Part shown: positions 50,100 to 60,522 of the stretch, piece after piece
Layout: each line of letters begins with the position of its first letter
Numbering within the stretch: position 1 is the stretch's first letter
Notes under the pieces: model-generated
Databases searched by the model: none
What the model saw: only the letters and a program-made list of their open reading frames with translations
Told to the model about the DNA's origin: nothing
Made by a program: the position numbers and the translations under genes
Assembly (NCBI GenBank): GCA_023391075.1
Contig: JAEWBQ010000004.1
Location: 1-64,000 of the forward strand
Reading direction: 5' to 3'
Length of the DNA stretch: 64,000 nt
Source: Candidatus Parcubacteria bacterium
Lineage (GTDB): Bacteria > Patescibacteriota > Saccharimonadia > Saccharimonadales > Saccharimonadaceae

Positions 50100-50753
50100 T
50101 TGAAAAACATCGACAGAAAGCGTCAGCGTTTCAATCGTGCACTTGTCATGTTGATTTGCGTCTTCATGACCGTGTTCGCTTGGTACCTGGCGCCGTTTAG
50201 CAAGCTCATCGCTTGTGTAGCAATAATTGCCATCCCGGCGTCACTGCTCGTCCACGGACTTTGGCTTGCATTCACCTACGTCGTGCGCCTGCCTGGAAAG
50301 CTTCGCATCAATGCACACGCCAATGCCCGTAACCGGCACTACCTGTTTGAGCGCCTGGCTCAACTCACCTACGCGCCCGATAATGACTACGGGCTAGGCA
50401 ACGACGGCTACGTGGCCTATGACCCGGCCGACGAGCACACCGTACTTACCATCCATCCGTTCGACACAGAAGTCCTCGGCATTCGGTATGTCGTCAGTTT
50501 CCACTCGCGTGAGTTCATAGGCGCCGCAAGCATCGGCAACCGCTACCGCCACGTCACTGACACGTACACCGTTGTCGAGTACGCATGCGGCGTCAAGCGA
50601 GTACTGACGACCTACGAATCAGCCTACGACGACTCAGCCGAGGAAACTCCAGAAGACGTGAAGATCACGTTTGAGAAGAGGATGTCTGACGAGTTGATCG
50701 CACGTATCGAGCTCGCCCTAAACAGCTGGGCGCGCGCATCTGTCGGAACGTAG
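50100..50753 (+). CDS. Membrane-anchored protein of unknown function (217 aa)
   Basis: TTG start with AAGGAG 7 nt before it. Two hydrophobic segments at about 14-32 and 36-62, then a soluble alpha/beta domain. No motif recognised. Followed by a strong terminator. Confidence 0.65.
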   Translation: MKNIDRKRQRFNRALVMLICVFMTVFAWYLAPFSKLIACVAIIAIPASLLVHGLWLAFTYVVRLPGKLRINAHANARNRHYLFERLAQLTYAPDNDYGLGNDGYVAYDPADEHTVLTIHPFDTEVLGIRYVVSFHSREFIGAASIGNRYRHVTDTYTVVEYACGVKRVLTTYESAYDDSAEETPEDVKITFEKRMSDELIARIELALNSWARASVGT

Positions 50754-50764
50754 CACGCGGTTTT

Positions 50765-50816
50765 AGCCCGCATCAAAAGTAGAGCCTACTCCTTTTGGTG
50801 CGGGCTCTGCTTTTTT
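50765..50816 (+). terminator. Terminator of the 50100 gene
   Basis: AGCCCGCATCAAAAG / CTTTTGGTGCGGGCT, then CTGCTTTTTT. Confidence 0.9.
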
Positions 50817-50825
50817 CTGCTTAAT

Positions 50826-51785
50826 TTAGGATAAAAATTCTCGAAGATGCACGGTTTGTTTCGTGCCATTCAGCCGAAAGTCAATCGATGTATGTAAAAG
50901 TATGCGACGAATATTGTCGAAGGTTCCCATCCGGCGCCAATCCTGTACGCCGACAACGAGTCCCGTATGCTCCAGAATCAGTTGTTCATCGGGCGCCTCA
51001 AGCGGCCGCTCCATTGATGCATGCTGCAGGTAGCTCGCTAAACGCTCAACCCAGCCACTTTGCACCATTATTTCGCTCAGGCGGCGGGCGATGTCGGCCT
51101 CATGCGTCAAACTTGTTGCCTGCCGCTTATCAATCCGGTAATAATTTGTTGCACGCAACTGCTTTGCATTATGCGTAAATACATCATCATACGAATAGCA
51201 GTAACTGCTGTCTGCTATATCTTCGCGTAAGCTGTCGCCAAGCGCTTTGCTGACGACCGCAAATAGCGGTAATAGGGTCTCTAAAACCATGTCACAATCG
51301 CGAGCTTCAAGTCTTATATCCTGCCGAAGCTGCAAAAATTGTCGAGGACTCCGGGGCGACAAGCCAAAATAGTCAGTATGGAGCACGTGTGACTCTGTGT
51401 CATGGCTAAAGGAATCGTTCATGATCCGCCAGGGTGCTTCGTGGTATTTTTGCAATGTCGCTATTACGCTGTCTTGATCGTAATACGCGACATCTGCGTA
51501 TTTTTCCGCCATAATCTGTAACATTGCGCCACTCACCGCCGCCTCATCGAGGTCGATATCGATCGTTTCTAAAATAGAAACGTACGGTAGGGCACGCTTA
51601 GTATACAAATGTAGTTCTACTAATACGACGCCGCTATAGTACGTTTTTGCGTTAACAAAATAATCGACATACGCAAAGAGACCATGCGACCGAAAATATT
51701 CAGCAACACGCATACACACAATGTGCTCATACAGGTGCCCGAGTTGCACGTGATCAACGTGCTTGATTGAGATAATTTTTTTCAT
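50826..51785 (-). CDS. Possible M16-like (inverted zinc motif) peptidase homologue
   Basis: 319 residues. HLYEH at residues 17-21 matches the HxxEH motif of M16 metallopeptidases, and a Glu near residue 94 is at about the spacing of the third zinc ligand. The surrounding sequence is not strongly like M16. One half-size domain only, so a partner or inactive role is possible. Follows the DUF2130 gene by 8 nt. Confidence 0.45.
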   Translation of the reverse strand: MKKIISIKHVDHVQLGHLYEHIVCMRVAEYFRSHGLFAYVDYFVNAKTYYSGVVLVELHLYTKRALPYVSILETIDIDLDEAAVSGAMLQIMAEKYADVAYYDQDSVIATLQKYHEAPWRIMNDSFSHDTESHVLHTDYFGLSPRSPRQFLQLRQDIRLEARDCDMVLETLLPLFAVVSKALGDSLREDIADSSYCYSYDDVFTHNAKQLRATNYYRIDKRQATSLTHEADIARRLSEIMVQSGWVERLASYLQHASMERPLEAPDEQLILEHTGLVVGVQDWRRMGTFDNIRRILLHTSIDFRLNGTKQTVHLREFLS

Positions 51786-51793
51786 GCCTACAT

Positions 51794-53080
51794 TTATCGT
51801 TCGGCGTCCAGGTCGGCAAACTTCGCCGCCATCGTCGGGTTGCCACGCGTCAGTTTTTTGACGGACAGCTCGTCGGCCTTGTTATTGGCGATGCGGTAGT
51901 GGTCTTCGGATTTGAGCAGGTTTTCTTTGGTCTTTTGCAGCTGAGCAATCGATTTGTCGATACTCGCCACGGCGTCCTGGAACCGCTCCGACGCCAGGCG
52001 GTAGCTGCGGCCGAACGAATCGCGGAAGTCATTCAATTGGTCTTCGAAGTTCGTCACATCGATATTCTGCGCTTTCACCATGGCCAGCTCTGATTTATAC
52101 TTGAGCGAATTCATCGCAGCGTTCCGCAGCAGCGTAATCATCGGGATGAAAAACTGCGGACGGATGACATACATCTTGTCGTACTTGTGAGATACGTCGA
52201 CAATGCCGGTATTATAGAGCTCGCTGTCCGATTCGAGCAGTGTTACCAGCACGGCGTATTCGCACTTCTTTTCGGCACGGTCTTTGTCGAGTTCTTTGAG
52301 GAAGTCTTCGTTCTTGTGTTTGGTGGCGGTTTCGTCGCCTTCGTTCTTCATCTCAAACATAATGCTGATGATTTCGTTGCCCGCCTGATCTGTCTCGCGG
52401 TAAATGTAATCGCCCTTGCTGCCTGAGCGGGCGTCATTGTCTTTTTCGAAGTACGCGGTCGGAAACGCCGTGGCGCGCAGTTTGTTAAACTCTGTCTCGC
52501 AGTGTTGCTCGAGCGTCTCACCGATCATCTTGGTGCTCAGCTTTGCCTTCATATCTTTGTAGTAGGCGATCATTTCTTCTTTGGACTTCAGTTCGGCAGC
52601 AAACTGTTCCTTGAGCGATGTCTCCAGGATCTGCTTTTCACTGTCTTTCATCTTCAGTTCGCCGGCCAGCTCGTCCCGCTCTTTTTCTACCTTATTCACT
52701 GCCTCAGCCACCGCGAGTTGCTTTTCGGTTTCAATCGCCTGCAGCTTCGCCTTCAGTTCAGCCAGCTGCGTATCCTTCTCGGCTGCCACGCGTGTCGCCG
52801 ACAGTTCGCTTTCTGCCTGCAGCTCTTTGATTTTCGCAGTAGCCCGCGCTTTCAGGTCGGCAATCTCAGCGTCGCGCTTCGCGATGTCGGCCTGCAGCTC
52901 GTTCTTGGTCTTGGCTTCGGCGAGTTTGACAGCACTGTCTTTGTCGCGCTCCAGCAGTGCCATGCGCTCATGGATTTCGCTCTCGAACTGCTGGTCGCGT
53001 ACTTGCCTCAGGATGTCTGCAAATCCAGCCTCGTCGATCTTAAAGGCTTTCTTGCAGTGGGGGCAGATAATTTCATTCAT
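51794..53080 (-). CDS. DUF2130-domain coiled-coil protein
   Basis: 428 residues. N-terminal CPHCKKAF zinc-finger-like motif, a long coiled coil (about 25-185), then the DUF2130 domain ([68 protein letters not shown]). The core resembles restriction-endonuclease-like folds (GD..E.K), suggesting a nuclease, which is inference. TATAAT lies 8 nt before ATG. Confidence 0.85.
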   Translation of the reverse strand: MNEIICPHCKKAFKIDEAGFADILRQVRDQQFESEIHERMALLERDKDSAVKLAEAKTKNELQADIAKRDAEIADLKARATAKIKELQAESELSATRVAAEKDTQLAELKAKLQAIETEKQLAVAEAVNKVEKERDELAGELKMKDSEKQILETSLKEQFAAELKSKEEMIAYYKDMKAKLSTKMIGETLEQHCETEFNKLRATAFPTAYFEKDNDARSGSKGDYIYRETDQAGNEIISIMFEMKNEGDETATKHKNEDFLKELDKDRAEKKCEYAVLVTLLESDSELYNTGIVDVSHKYDKMYVIRPQFFIPMITLLRNAAMNSLKYKSELAMVKAQNIDVTNFEDQLNDFRDSFGRSYRLASERFQDAVASIDKSIAQLQKTKENLLKSEDHYRIANNKADELSVKKLTRGNPTMAAKFADLDAER

Positions 53081-53103
53081 TACGTCTTATTATACAGCGC
53101 CGA

Positions 53104-53973
53104 CTATCTGCCGTCATAATTCGTCCAGTCGGTCGCCAGGTCGAATCCGTACGGATACCGTGCCGCAAACCCACCGGTATCGTAGACTTTGCCAGGCCCC
53201 ATGCTGGTATCGACGACCGTACAGCGAGGGTAGGCTGCCAGGTTGGCGGCGATGAGTATGTAACCGTCTTGGTCGACTTTCGCGCCATCAGCACGAATCG
53301 TGTACGTGCTGTGCGCTCCGCAGGCATGGATCGCGATGCCCATCGGCAGGTCGTAATACGTCTCTCGATGTGCAACCCCATTTATATCCACGTATACCTG
53401 CGCGCCTTTTGACTTCGTCAGGGCATTTGGTTTTGGCTGGAAGCTGATTCGTATTGGTGGGGCCGCCGGCTCCTCGTGCTTCACACGGGCCACCACCAGT
53501 TCAGTCGAAGCCCCAGCAACCACAGCGTTCACCGGCCGGAAACTAGTAGCATCTTTGGCGTCGAGTGCTGGGAGCCCCGCATCTTTTAGGATTTCGTTAG
53601 GCGACTGCTTCGCGGTCATTACTGTTTGTCGTATATTGCCATCGGCTATAGCGACCAGCCGCGACCGGTAGATAATCACATCGGCATCCGCAGTCGACAG
53701 CTTGGTATCGAGAGACGGATCGACATTGTCGTGCGGGTCGATGGCAATGCCTGCGAAGCTCAGCGCACTTCGTACTGACTGCGCCTGCGTCAAAACCGAG
53801 CGTTTGATGCCCCGATCATAAATCGTTACTAGCCGCTGCGGCAGCGGTACGGTTAGTGCCTGGGTCAGACCATACCACGCCACGATACATACAATCACCA
53901 CAACCCAACCGAAGATCAATAGGCGCTTCGTTTGAATTTGCAACAATCGCTGTGATTTTGAGAGATTCTTCAT
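53104..53973 (-). CDS. DUF348 / 3D-domain protein (YabE-like cell-wall protein)
   Basis: 289 residues. Membrane anchor at about 17-38, two ubiquitin-like DUF348 repeats (LVTIYDRGIKRSVLTQAQSVRSALSFAGI and VAIADGNIRQTVMTAKQSPNEILKDAGL), a linker, then a C-terminal double-psi barrel (3D) domain: ANLAAYPRCTVVDTS and GKVYDTGGFA...YGFDLATDW. The 3D domain is related to lytic transglycosylases. Probably acts on peptidoglycan. -10 TATAAT about 25 nt before ATG. Confidence 0.8.
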   Translation of the reverse strand: MKNLSKSQRLLQIQTKRLLIFGWVVVIVCIVAWYGLTQALTVPLPQRLVTIYDRGIKRSVLTQAQSVRSALSFAGIAIDPHDNVDPSLDTKLSTADADVIIYRSRLVAIADGNIRQTVMTAKQSPNEILKDAGLPALDAKDATSFRPVNAVVAGASTELVVARVKHEEPAAPPIRISFQPKPNALTKSKGAQVYVDINGVAHRETYYDLPMGIAIHACGAHSTYTIRADGAKVDQDGYILIAANLAAYPRCTVVDTSMGPGKVYDTGGFAARYPYGFDLATDWTNYDGR

Positions 53974-54182
53974 ACAGTGAGTTTAGTTATCGCCGTATTA
54001 TATACGCCATCTGGGAAATGCTGGGGTTGAGCATAAAGACGTCGCACTCCCCTAAATTCAGTGATTCGTTTCTACCACTTGCCCGTACTGCACGGATATA
54101 CGGCGTCTTACTCATGCTTTATTCTAGCGCATATTTGTTCGGCAGCATATTTCTCACCTCTCGGCTGCATTTCGACAAAAGC

Positions 54183-54213
54183 AATCCCCCATGCGCGCGC
54201 GGCTCATGGGGGT
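54183..54213 (-). terminator. Hairpin after the 54250-54735 gene
   Basis: AACCCCCATG / CATGGGGGATT arms around a GC-rich loop, then GCTTTTG. Confidence 0.65.
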
Positions 54214-54249
54214 TTGCTCTTGCGAGGGTGGCAATGATGGGGTATTCGG

Positions 54250-54735
54250 CTATGCACTGCGTAGTACGTGCCGACGTGGGTGCGCGAGGACGCTGCCAGG
54301 CGAGGAGTATACGCGTAGCTGCTGGTCCGGCGTCAGGACGAAGACGCCACAACCCTCGCCGCCAGGCGAACCCTTGCCGCCGTAACGAATCTCCACGTTG
54401 CCATTGGCGTGCAGCCACACCTCTGATTGCTCAGCAGACTCGGCCATGTCGAAACCAATATCCACGAGCCAGTGGCGCAACTGCCGCATCGTGCGTTCGA
54501 ACGTGTGGGCATTACGCTTCTTGATGGCGCAGGCTCGCTCTTTCCAGTGAGCATGGCGCTCTCGTTCGACCGCTGCTTTACGCGTGTGGCCAGACTTCCA
54601 GCGACGCTTGCCGCCGCGCTCGCCCGCACTGCGCACCGCTGTGTAGGTTTCCCAGGTCCGGGAGACTTGTTGCGTCGCTGCGCGGGCTTCTGCGTTTTGA
54701 CGATACAGCAACCGTGCCGCGCGCTTCGTGTTCAT
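54250..54735 (-). CDS. Basic orphan protein (161 aa)
   Basis: Not recognised. First 75 residues are Arg/Lys/Ala-rich; the C-terminal half is beta-rich with GGKGSPGGEGCGVF. AAGGTGG lies 8 nt before ATG 54735; the frame opens further up but without a better start. Confidence 0.6.
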   Translation of the reverse strand: MNTKRAARLLYRQNAEARAATQQVSRTWETYTAVRSAGERGGKRRWKSGHTRKAAVERERHAHWKERACAIKKRNAHTFERTMRQLRHWLVDIGFDMAESAEQSEVWLHANGNVEIRYGGKGSPGGEGCGVFVLTPDQQLRVYSSPGSVLAHPRRHVLRSA

Positions 54736-54823
54736 GCATACCACCACCTTATTCCCGAAGAGCAACTATACCCGATTTGAATATAGGTAGTTATTTTACC
54801 ATAATTACCGTGCTCTTGCAAAG

Positions 54824-55417
54824 TTAGCCGGCAAGCGACCGGCTGACCACTTGCATCGTGGGGTAGTGTAGCGGGATATAGACGCGGTCGACATCGGTTA
54901 GCATCTTCCCGTCATCACCACTGCGGCTGACGATTGCCGGTACTGTCAGCATCATATGCACGCCAATCGCCCGAGTCGCCGGTTGCTCTGTGCGCGCCAA
55001 CTCATCGCTTCCCTGTAAGTAATACGGATCGATATATGGCAAGACGTCACAGCCGTCATAATGCCCGGTCACCATATACCCCGCCGGCAGCAGCTCGGTG
55101 GCGTACGCTTTTCGGCGATGGTCATAACGATGCCAAAAAAGGCGACCGCTCGCTTCGATACGGTCGCCGCTCGATGGGCCGTCTTCTACCAAATAGCTTT
55201 CTATCTGGACGTAGCGGCGGATCTCTTCGATAAGCTCCTGTTTGATGCTCGCCGTCTGAAGTTCGGTCAAGCGCGAGTCCTGGCGAATGACATCAAACGA
55301 CTCGTCGACCAAGAAGAGCTTGTCATCCAGCCGCGAAATAAGCTCATGACGCCACGACTCCAGACTGCGCGTCATTTCGCCGTCGATGTTGCCATGTAGC
55401 GCCTCGAATGCTCCCAT
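54824..55417 (-). CDS. Hypothetical protein (197 aa)
   Basis: Not recognised. Soluble; N-terminal helices, then a beta-rich part with PYIDPYYLQGS and HMMLTVPAIVSR. TAGAAT about 8 nt before ATG suggests a very short leader. Confidence 0.6.
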   Translation of the reverse strand: MGAFEALHGNIDGEMTRSLESWRHELISRLDDKLFLVDESFDVIRQDSRLTELQTASIKQELIEEIRRYVQIESYLVEDGPSSGDRIEASGRLFWHRYDHRRKAYATELLPAGYMVTGHYDGCDVLPYIDPYYLQGSDELARTEQPATRAIGVHMMLTVPAIVSRSGDDGKMLTDVDRVYIPLHYPTMQVVSRSLAG

Positions 55418-55471
55418 ATGCTTGCATTCTACCTTTTGCGAGGAGCTGTCGTCAAACGCCAGACATGAGCG

Positions 55472-55504
55472 AGCCCCGCACCTCCTGTGACGGAGGGCGG
55501 GGCT
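55472..55504 (-). terminator. GC-rich 3' hairpin after the 55511 gene
   Basis: AGCCCCGC / GCGGGGCT, no T-run. Confidence 0.55.
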
Positions 55505-55510
55505 ATCGCA

Positions 55511-55924
55511 CTAGGCGGCCGTAGAAAATTGCTCGGACAGCTTCCGAACGGTCTTCTCGACAACCTTCTTGGTATCATACAGCGCGTCATTGTCACTGTC
55601 GGTAACGAGACGAGCTGCCGTCTGGGTGTGCACCCACCTGTAGAACACAAGCGTTGTCGAGTTCACGAATGCGGCATATGTTCCTATACCACCGCCGTCC
55701 GAGATGAGCCGGGCCTTGACCCACTTTCGCTTGGGCATTCGTTTCGCATCCGAATCCGATGATGCATTCGGATTACGATATACGAGAATCTGACGCTTTT
55801 CCAGAACACCGGACCGTACATACGGCTCGATCGTCGTCGTCAGCTCCCCCAGGAACCTCCTCGTACGATCTTTTGCATACTGCGGATGAGCTTTGTCGGC
55901 CGGAAGAAATTCTTCGTCGAGCAA
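55511..55924 (-). CDS. Orphan protein, probable TTG start (137 aa)
   Basis: Not recognised. Basic, with a Ser/Asp-rich linker near residue 50. The upstream ATG codons (56002, 55990) lie at or before the predicted promoter (TTGCTG-17-TATGGT), so they cannot be used. TTG at 55924 has AAAGGTGG 8 nt before it. The start remains the weak point. Confidence 0.55.
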   Translation of the reverse strand: MLDEEFLPADKAHPQYAKDRTRRFLGELTTTIEPYVRSGVLEKRQILVYRNPNASSDSDAKRMPKRKWVKARLISDGGGIGTYAAFVNSTTLVFYRWVHTQTAARLVTDSDNDALYDTKKVVEKTVRKLSEQFSTAA

Positions 55925-55980
55925 CTTCGAGACCACCTTTGTTGTGCGTTCATGCGAGCGGTTGCCCGCATGATGGCTAT

Positions 55981-56009
55981 ACCATAGCATGAAAAAGTAC
56001 ACTCAGCAA
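55981..56009 (-). promoter_or_regulatory. Promoter of the 55511 gene
   Basis: -35 TTGCTG (56004-56009), 17-nt spacer, extended -10 TGCTATGGT (TATGGT 55981-55986). Confidence 0.65.
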
Positions 56010-56031
56010 TCATAAGTACTATCAGCTATGA

Positions 56032-56074
56032 GTGCGCCCCGCTCCCTCCGAAGAGAAAACGGGGCGGGTCGCAC
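56032..56074 (-). terminator. GC-rich 3' hairpin after the 56076 gene
   Basis: GTGCGACCCGCCCCG / CGGGGCGCAC imperfect arms, no T-run. Confidence 0.5.
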
Positions 56075-56075
56075 C

Positions 56076-56471
56076 TCAGATGCGCGGGGCATGCGACTGG
56101 ACCTGCTGAGCCAGCCAGGGCCAATCTGTGACAGAGAGATCCTGCCATTCGATCGGCACACAGTCGTGCACCTCGTCGTCGACGACGTAGCCGTGAAACA
56201 GGCGCGGCATCGCCTGAGGGCGCACATTGTTCTGCAGCCACTCCACGAAGAAACGCTCCGTGAAGCTGCCCTCGCGAGAAAGGTCGCCAATCTCCATCAT
56301 GTACTTGGTGGCGTCACGGTCGTCCAGCAGCACTTTGACAGGAACCGCCTCATCGATGTGGCTGAAGGCCAAGGTCCGCAGGCCGATCAATGTCTGGCGC
56401 GCCTCCTGCCCCATGAGTTCCTCGATGGAATCGAGCGTGTGCTCATAGGGCTGCTTGTCGTGCGTGGTCAT
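56076..56471 (-). CDS. Orphan protein (131 aa)
   Basis: Not recognised. Acidic, helical; QNNVRPQAMPRLFHGYVVDDE in the middle. TTAGGAG lies 6 nt before ATG. Located directly after fusA in reading order. Confidence 0.6.
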   Translation of the reverse strand: MTTHDKQPYEHTLDSIEELMGQEARQTLIGLRTLAFSHIDEAVPVKVLLDDRDATKYMMEIGDLSREGSFTERFFVEWLQNNVRPQAMPRLFHGYVVDDEVHDCVPIEWQDLSVTDWPWLAQQVQSHAPRI

Positions 56472-56558
56472 GATACTCCTAAGTTGCAGATTCCTTCTGC
56501 GGATGCGAGAAGGATTAATATAATTATACCATGTTTTGCATATATTAACAACACAAAA

Positions 56559-56577
56559 CCGCCCCTAGCTGGGGCGG
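56559..56577 (-). terminator. Terminator of fusA
   Basis: CCGCCCC / GGGGCGG then TTTTGTG on the minus strand. Confidence 0.8.
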
Positions 56578-56597
56578 CTGTGCAATCGAGAGAGTGA

Positions 56598-58688
56598 TTA
56601 TTTGTTGCGCTTCTCAATGATTTCCTGCGCAACGTTTGGTGGTACTTCCTCGTACTGAGCGAGCTCCATAGTGCTTGCAGCACGGCCCTGGCTCATCGAG
56701 CGGATGTCACCGGTGTAACCGAACATGCTTGCCAGTGGAACGATCGCACGGACCAGCTTGGCGCCGCCCATGAGGTCTTCCATGGCTTCGATGCGGCCAC
56801 GGCGAGAATTAAGGTCGCCGATGATGTCACCCATGAACTCTTCTGGAGTCGTGACTTCTACCTTCATGACAGGCTCGAGCAGGATTGGGGTCGCTTTCTT
56901 GACACCTTCGCGGGCAGCAAGTGCGCCGGCCAGGTTGAAGGCGAGTTCGCTTGAGTCCACGTCGTGGTAGCTACCGTCGTAGAGGGTCGCTTTGACGTCG
57001 ACAACTGGGAAGCCGGCGATAACACCACCTTCGAGCGTGTCGCGGATACCCTTTTGTACGGCTGGGCGGTATTCCTGAGGAACCACACCACCCTTGATTT
57101 CGTCGATGAACTCGAAGCCCTTGCCTGGCTCGTTCGGTTCGAAGCGGACCCATACGTCACCGTATTGACCACGGCCACCAGACTGCTTGGCGTGCTTACC
57201 CTGTACTTCAGCGGTGCCCTTGATCGATTCACGGAAGGCAACCTGTGGCTCACCGACGTTGGCTTCGACGTTGAACTCGCGCTTCATGCGGTCGATCAGG
57301 ATGTCGAGGTGCAGCTCACCCATACCAGACATAATGGTCTGGCCGGTTTCTTCGTCAGTGTGGACGCGGAAGGTTGGGTCTTCTTCAGCGAGACGCTGCA
57401 GAGCGATACCCATCTTTTCTTGGTCGGCCTTGGTCTTTGGCTCGACGGCGATCGACACTGGAGGATCTGGGAACGTAATTGATTCGAGGGCGATCGGATG
57501 TGCGACTTCTGAAAGCGTGTTACCGGTGAAGGTATTCTTCAGACCGACAACGGCAGCGATGTCGCCAGCGGCAACCTTGTCGATTTCTTCGCGCTTGTCG
57601 GCGTGCATACGGACGATACGGCCGATGCGTTCCTTTTCACCAGTCGTGGTGTTAAGGACGTAGCTACCAGCGGTCAGGACACCAGAGTAGACACGGACGA
57701 AGATCAGCTTACCGACGAATGGGTCAGCAGCAATCTTGAAGGCCAGTGCAGCCATAGGCTCTTTTTCGTCTGGTTTGCGGCTGATTTCTTCACCGGTCTT
57801 GGTGTTCTTGCCCCAGATCGCATCAACGTCGAGCGGGCTTGGCAGATAGTCAACCATGACGTCGAGGAGCTTCTCAACGATCACACCACGGCCATCACCA
57901 CCGGTAACGAGGAAGAAGTCACCAGCGAGAACGCGCTTGCGAAGAGCGGCCTTGAGTTCGTCGATCGAGATCGATTCCTCACCCTGCTCCAGGAAGCGTT
58001 CGAACAGTTCGTCGTCGGCTTCGACTGCTGCTTCAACCAGCAGGCTGCGCGCGTTCTTTGCCTTGTCGAGCATGTCAGCTGGGATTTCACCCTGGACGAG
58101 CTCTTTGTCAGTGTAGTCAGAGTAAGTGTAAGCCTTCATGTCAACGAGGTCGACAACACCATTAATGTCTTTTTCGAAACCGATTGGCAGGTGTACCGGC
58201 AGGGCGTTCTTTGAAAGACGGGTGTGGATCGAGTCAAGTGACTTGTAGAAGTCACCACCGGTCTGGTTGATCTTGTTAATGAAACAGACACGTGGCACGC
58301 CGTACTTGTTGGCCTGGCGCCATACGGTTTCAGACTGAGCCTCAACGCCCATCTTGCCGTCGAAGACGGTTACAGCACCGTCGAGGACACGCAGTGAACG
58401 CTCAACCTCGGCGGTAAAGTCGATGTGACCTGGGGTGTCGATGATGTTGATCTTGTGACCCTTCCAGAAACAGGTGACAGCAGCTGAGGTAATGGTAATA
58501 CCACGCTCTTTTTCCTGAGCCATCCAGTCGGTAGTCGCGCCGTCGCCGTCGCCACGGACTTCACCGATCTTATGATTGATACCGGTACGGTACAGAATAC
58601 CTTCGGTCGTAGTGGTCTTACCGGCGTCGATGTGCGCGATAATACCGATGTTGCGGAAGTCCTTTAGCTGGACATTCTTTTCTGCCAT
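56598..58688 (-). CDS. fusA: Elongation factor G
   Basis: 696 residues. GTPase motifs [13 protein letters not shown] (G1), RGITITSA (G2), DTPGHIDFT (G3), NKINQTG (G4). Domain IV carries the translocation loop ([13 protein letters not shown]...). Catalyses ribosomal translocation. Follows rpsG in the ancestral str order but 3.5 kb away. Confidence 0.98.
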   Translation of the reverse strand: MAEKNVQLKDFRNIGIIAHIDAGKTTTTEGILYRTGINHKIGEVRGDGDGATTDWMAQEKERGITITSAAVTCFWKGHKINIIDTPGHIDFTAEVERSLRVLDGAVTVFDGKMGVEAQSETVWRQANKYGVPRVCFINKINQTGGDFYKSLDSIHTRLSKNALPVHLPIGFEKDINGVVDLVDMKAYTYSDYTDKELVQGEIPADMLDKAKNARSLLVEAAVEADDELFERFLEQGEESISIDELKAALRKRVLAGDFFLVTGGDGRGVIVEKLLDVMVDYLPSPLDVDAIWGKNTKTGEEISRKPDEKEPMAALAFKIAADPFVGKLIFVRVYSGVLTAGSYVLNTTTGEKERIGRIVRMHADKREEIDKVAAGDIAAVVGLKNTFTGNTLSEVAHPIALESITFPDPPVSIAVEPKTKADQEKMGIALQRLAEEDPTFRVHTDEETGQTIMSGMGELHLDILIDRMKREFNVEANVGEPQVAFRESIKGTAEVQGKHAKQSGGRGQYGDVWVRFEPNEPGKGFEFIDEIKGGVVPQEYRPAVQKGIRDTLEGGVIAGFPVVDVKATLYDGSYHDVDSSELAFNLAGALAAREGVKKATPILLEPVMKVEVTTPEEFMGDIIGDLNSRRGRIEAMEDLMGGAKLVRAIVPLASMFGYTGDIRSMSQGRAASTMELAQYEEVPPNVAQEIIEKRNK

Positions 58689-58795
58689 GGGGCGTCTCTT
58701 CCTCTTTCGTTTAATTATCTACCTGCTATTTAAAGACATAGAAAATAGCGATTCATCTGTTATTTTAGCAGAAAAATGCACAATTGACTAGTCAT

Positions 58796-59353
58796 TTAAC
58801 CGTGAGGTGTCAGCTTCCATCCGATGCAAAACTGCTCAATGCGTTCAAATGTCAACGCACAAACAATCTGTGCTTCATCGTCAAAGGTACGGCCAGCCTG
58901 TTGTGCATAATCGGTAACATAGCCGTCGATGACACTTGCGAGCTCCGGACGTTCGTCAAGATACTGGTTGACGCGCCCCTCTATTAAGGTCTTTGCCTCG
59001 TCAGCACCTGCCTGGTTCTGTAATAAGTAACTTAGATCGTGCATTGCGGCAGCCGGCGCTGGAACACGCCAACCCAGCATATCAGCAACGCGTATCGCAA
59101 AATGATACGCCGAGTACGCAGCAACGAATTGCCCTTCGGTTTGACCCCCTAGAGTGCTCATAAGAGCCATAATGTACGCAAACTGCTCACGCGGGTTCTG
59201 TAACTCTATTTCCGCATCAATCAACATCTCATCTGGAAATTCCGCATAATGATTCCCTAGACGCCGGTCGATACTGGTGACGTTACGAATCAAGTCATCC
59301 TCAAGTGATGGAAGCGCTGAGTGAATCAGCCGCTCCGCTTCATGCTCATTCAT
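58796..59353 (-). CDS. Hypothetical protein, second of a coupled pair (185 aa)
   Basis: Not recognised. Helical, acidic, soluble. Starts by TAATG overlap with the gene upstream, so both are made together. Confidence 0.65.
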   Translation of the reverse strand: MNEHEAERLIHSALPSLEDDLIRNVTSIDRRLGNHYAEFPDEMLIDAEIELQNPREQFAYIMALMSTLGGQTEGQFVAAYSAYHFAIRVADMLGWRVPAPAAAMHDLSYLLQNQAGADEAKTLIEGRVNQYLDERPELASVIDGYVTDYAQQAGRTFDDEAQIVCALTFERIEQFCIGWKLTPHG

Positions 59354-60420
59354 TAGGCAGTTGCTATCCCAAACCTATTCACATCCTTAAACGAGATGAG
59401 ATATGTCCGAGTGTCTTGCTCCGTCACAAAGAACAAGGTTTGGTGCTCCATTTCTTCGACATGCTCGGGATCGTCTTCTTTATTTCGCATTTCCGGCCAG
59501 AAGGTAATCATTTTGATTTCATCAGATACCTCGATTGTCGCGTCCTCTTGATAGACAACATCTGACATTTGGCCCTCTGCATCACGGACATAGGCATGCG
59601 AGCTGGCTAGATCGTATTCGTACTGCCGATCGATGTATGCCGAAATCAAATCAATAATCGCATCTCGCCCAGCTGGCGTCATAGCCGGCGCCTGGCAAAG
59701 CTCTTGCGACAGCTCTCCGATACGTCGGATTGCCGCAGCGTCGCGCTCCGACTGCGTCAAGACGAGGCAAAGTTCATTTAAAATGCCGTTGATATATTCA
59801 CTGCCAAGTAGCCTGATCGTGTCGTACGCCTCACTGGCAATTCGCCGAGTATAGTCTTCGACATATTCCAGATGAACCTTGTCAATCTCGCCTCGGGCAT
59901 ATGGCTCCACTCCGGCAAAGGGCGTGAGGTAGCTGTCGCATGCCACGATGTAGCATATCTTCGCTTGATAAGCTTTTGTGCCAGCCGGTGTATCGACAGC
60001 CTCTATGGTTTGACCAAAACAGCGCAGCGTGCCCTGTTGTCTTGTCGCGCCCATCATTTCGATGAAGTCGTCCGTCGGCTCGTCCTCGTCTGGCGTTGCC
60101 GTCAGAAGAATACCATTCTTTTCTTCGTGCATAAGAGCGCGGGTAACGGCAATATCAGTACCCTCGATAATGACGCGTTCACCATGAAGGTCCTGCTCGA
60201 TCAGTGCGGCATTGAGTAAACCGACTGCCTGAGTCGCCTCGTGCATGATCTCTTGAACCGACTCGCTCGTTTTGGTTGATAATTCCGCCTGCAGCTCGCG
60301 GGCTGCCATAAAGACTGATGACTCATGCTTGGGGCGCGCAATATTCTCATAAAAATTATATTCACCCCAGTGAAATAGCGGATCTTGCGGGTAATCTCCC
60401 GTTTGTAATCGTTCGGACAT
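59353..60420 (-). CDS. Hypothetical protein, first of a coupled pair (355 aa)
   Basis: Not recognised. Large, acidic, alpha/beta; several His/Cys but no clear motif. AAGGAG lies 7 nt before ATG. Coupled to the 58796 gene. Confidence 0.7.
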   Translation of the reverse strand: MSERLQTGDYPQDPLFHWGEYNFYENIARPKHESSVFMAARELQAELSTKTSESVQEIMHEATQAVGLLNAALIEQDLHGERVIIEGTDIAVTRALMHEEKNGILLTATPDEDEPTDDFIEMMGATRQQGTLRCFGQTIEAVDTPAGTKAYQAKICYIVACDSYLTPFAGVEPYARGEIDKVHLEYVEDYTRRIASEAYDTIRLLGSEYINGILNELCLVLTQSERDAAAIRRIGELSQELCQAPAMTPAGRDAIIDLISAYIDRQYEYDLASSHAYVRDAEGQMSDVVYQEDATIEVSDEIKMITFWPEMRNKEDDPEHVEEMEHQTLFFVTEQDTRTYLISFKDVNRFGIATA

Positions 60421-60476
60421 AGCAACTCCTTGTTGTAATTGCCCAGTATGTCAAATTATGGGCTGCTATGCAACAA

Positions 60477-60507
60477 AAATATGCCACTCGAGGTAGAGTG
60501 GCATATT
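60477..60507 (-). terminator. Terminator of the first SPW gene
   Basis: AATATGCCACTC / GAGTGGCATATT arms then TTTTGTTG on the minus strand. Confidence 0.8.
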
Positions 60508-60522
60508 CGAAGCTGACGCTGA

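Noticed and set aside
53974..54118. 43-codon minus-strand frame (starts MSKTPYIRAV) upstream of the 3D-domain gene
   Set aside because: It overlaps the promoter of the 53104 gene and has no ribosome site; evidence too thin to list as a gene.
55924..56002. Start of the 55511 gene at ATG 56002 or 55990
   Set aside because: Both lie at or upstream of the predicted promoter.
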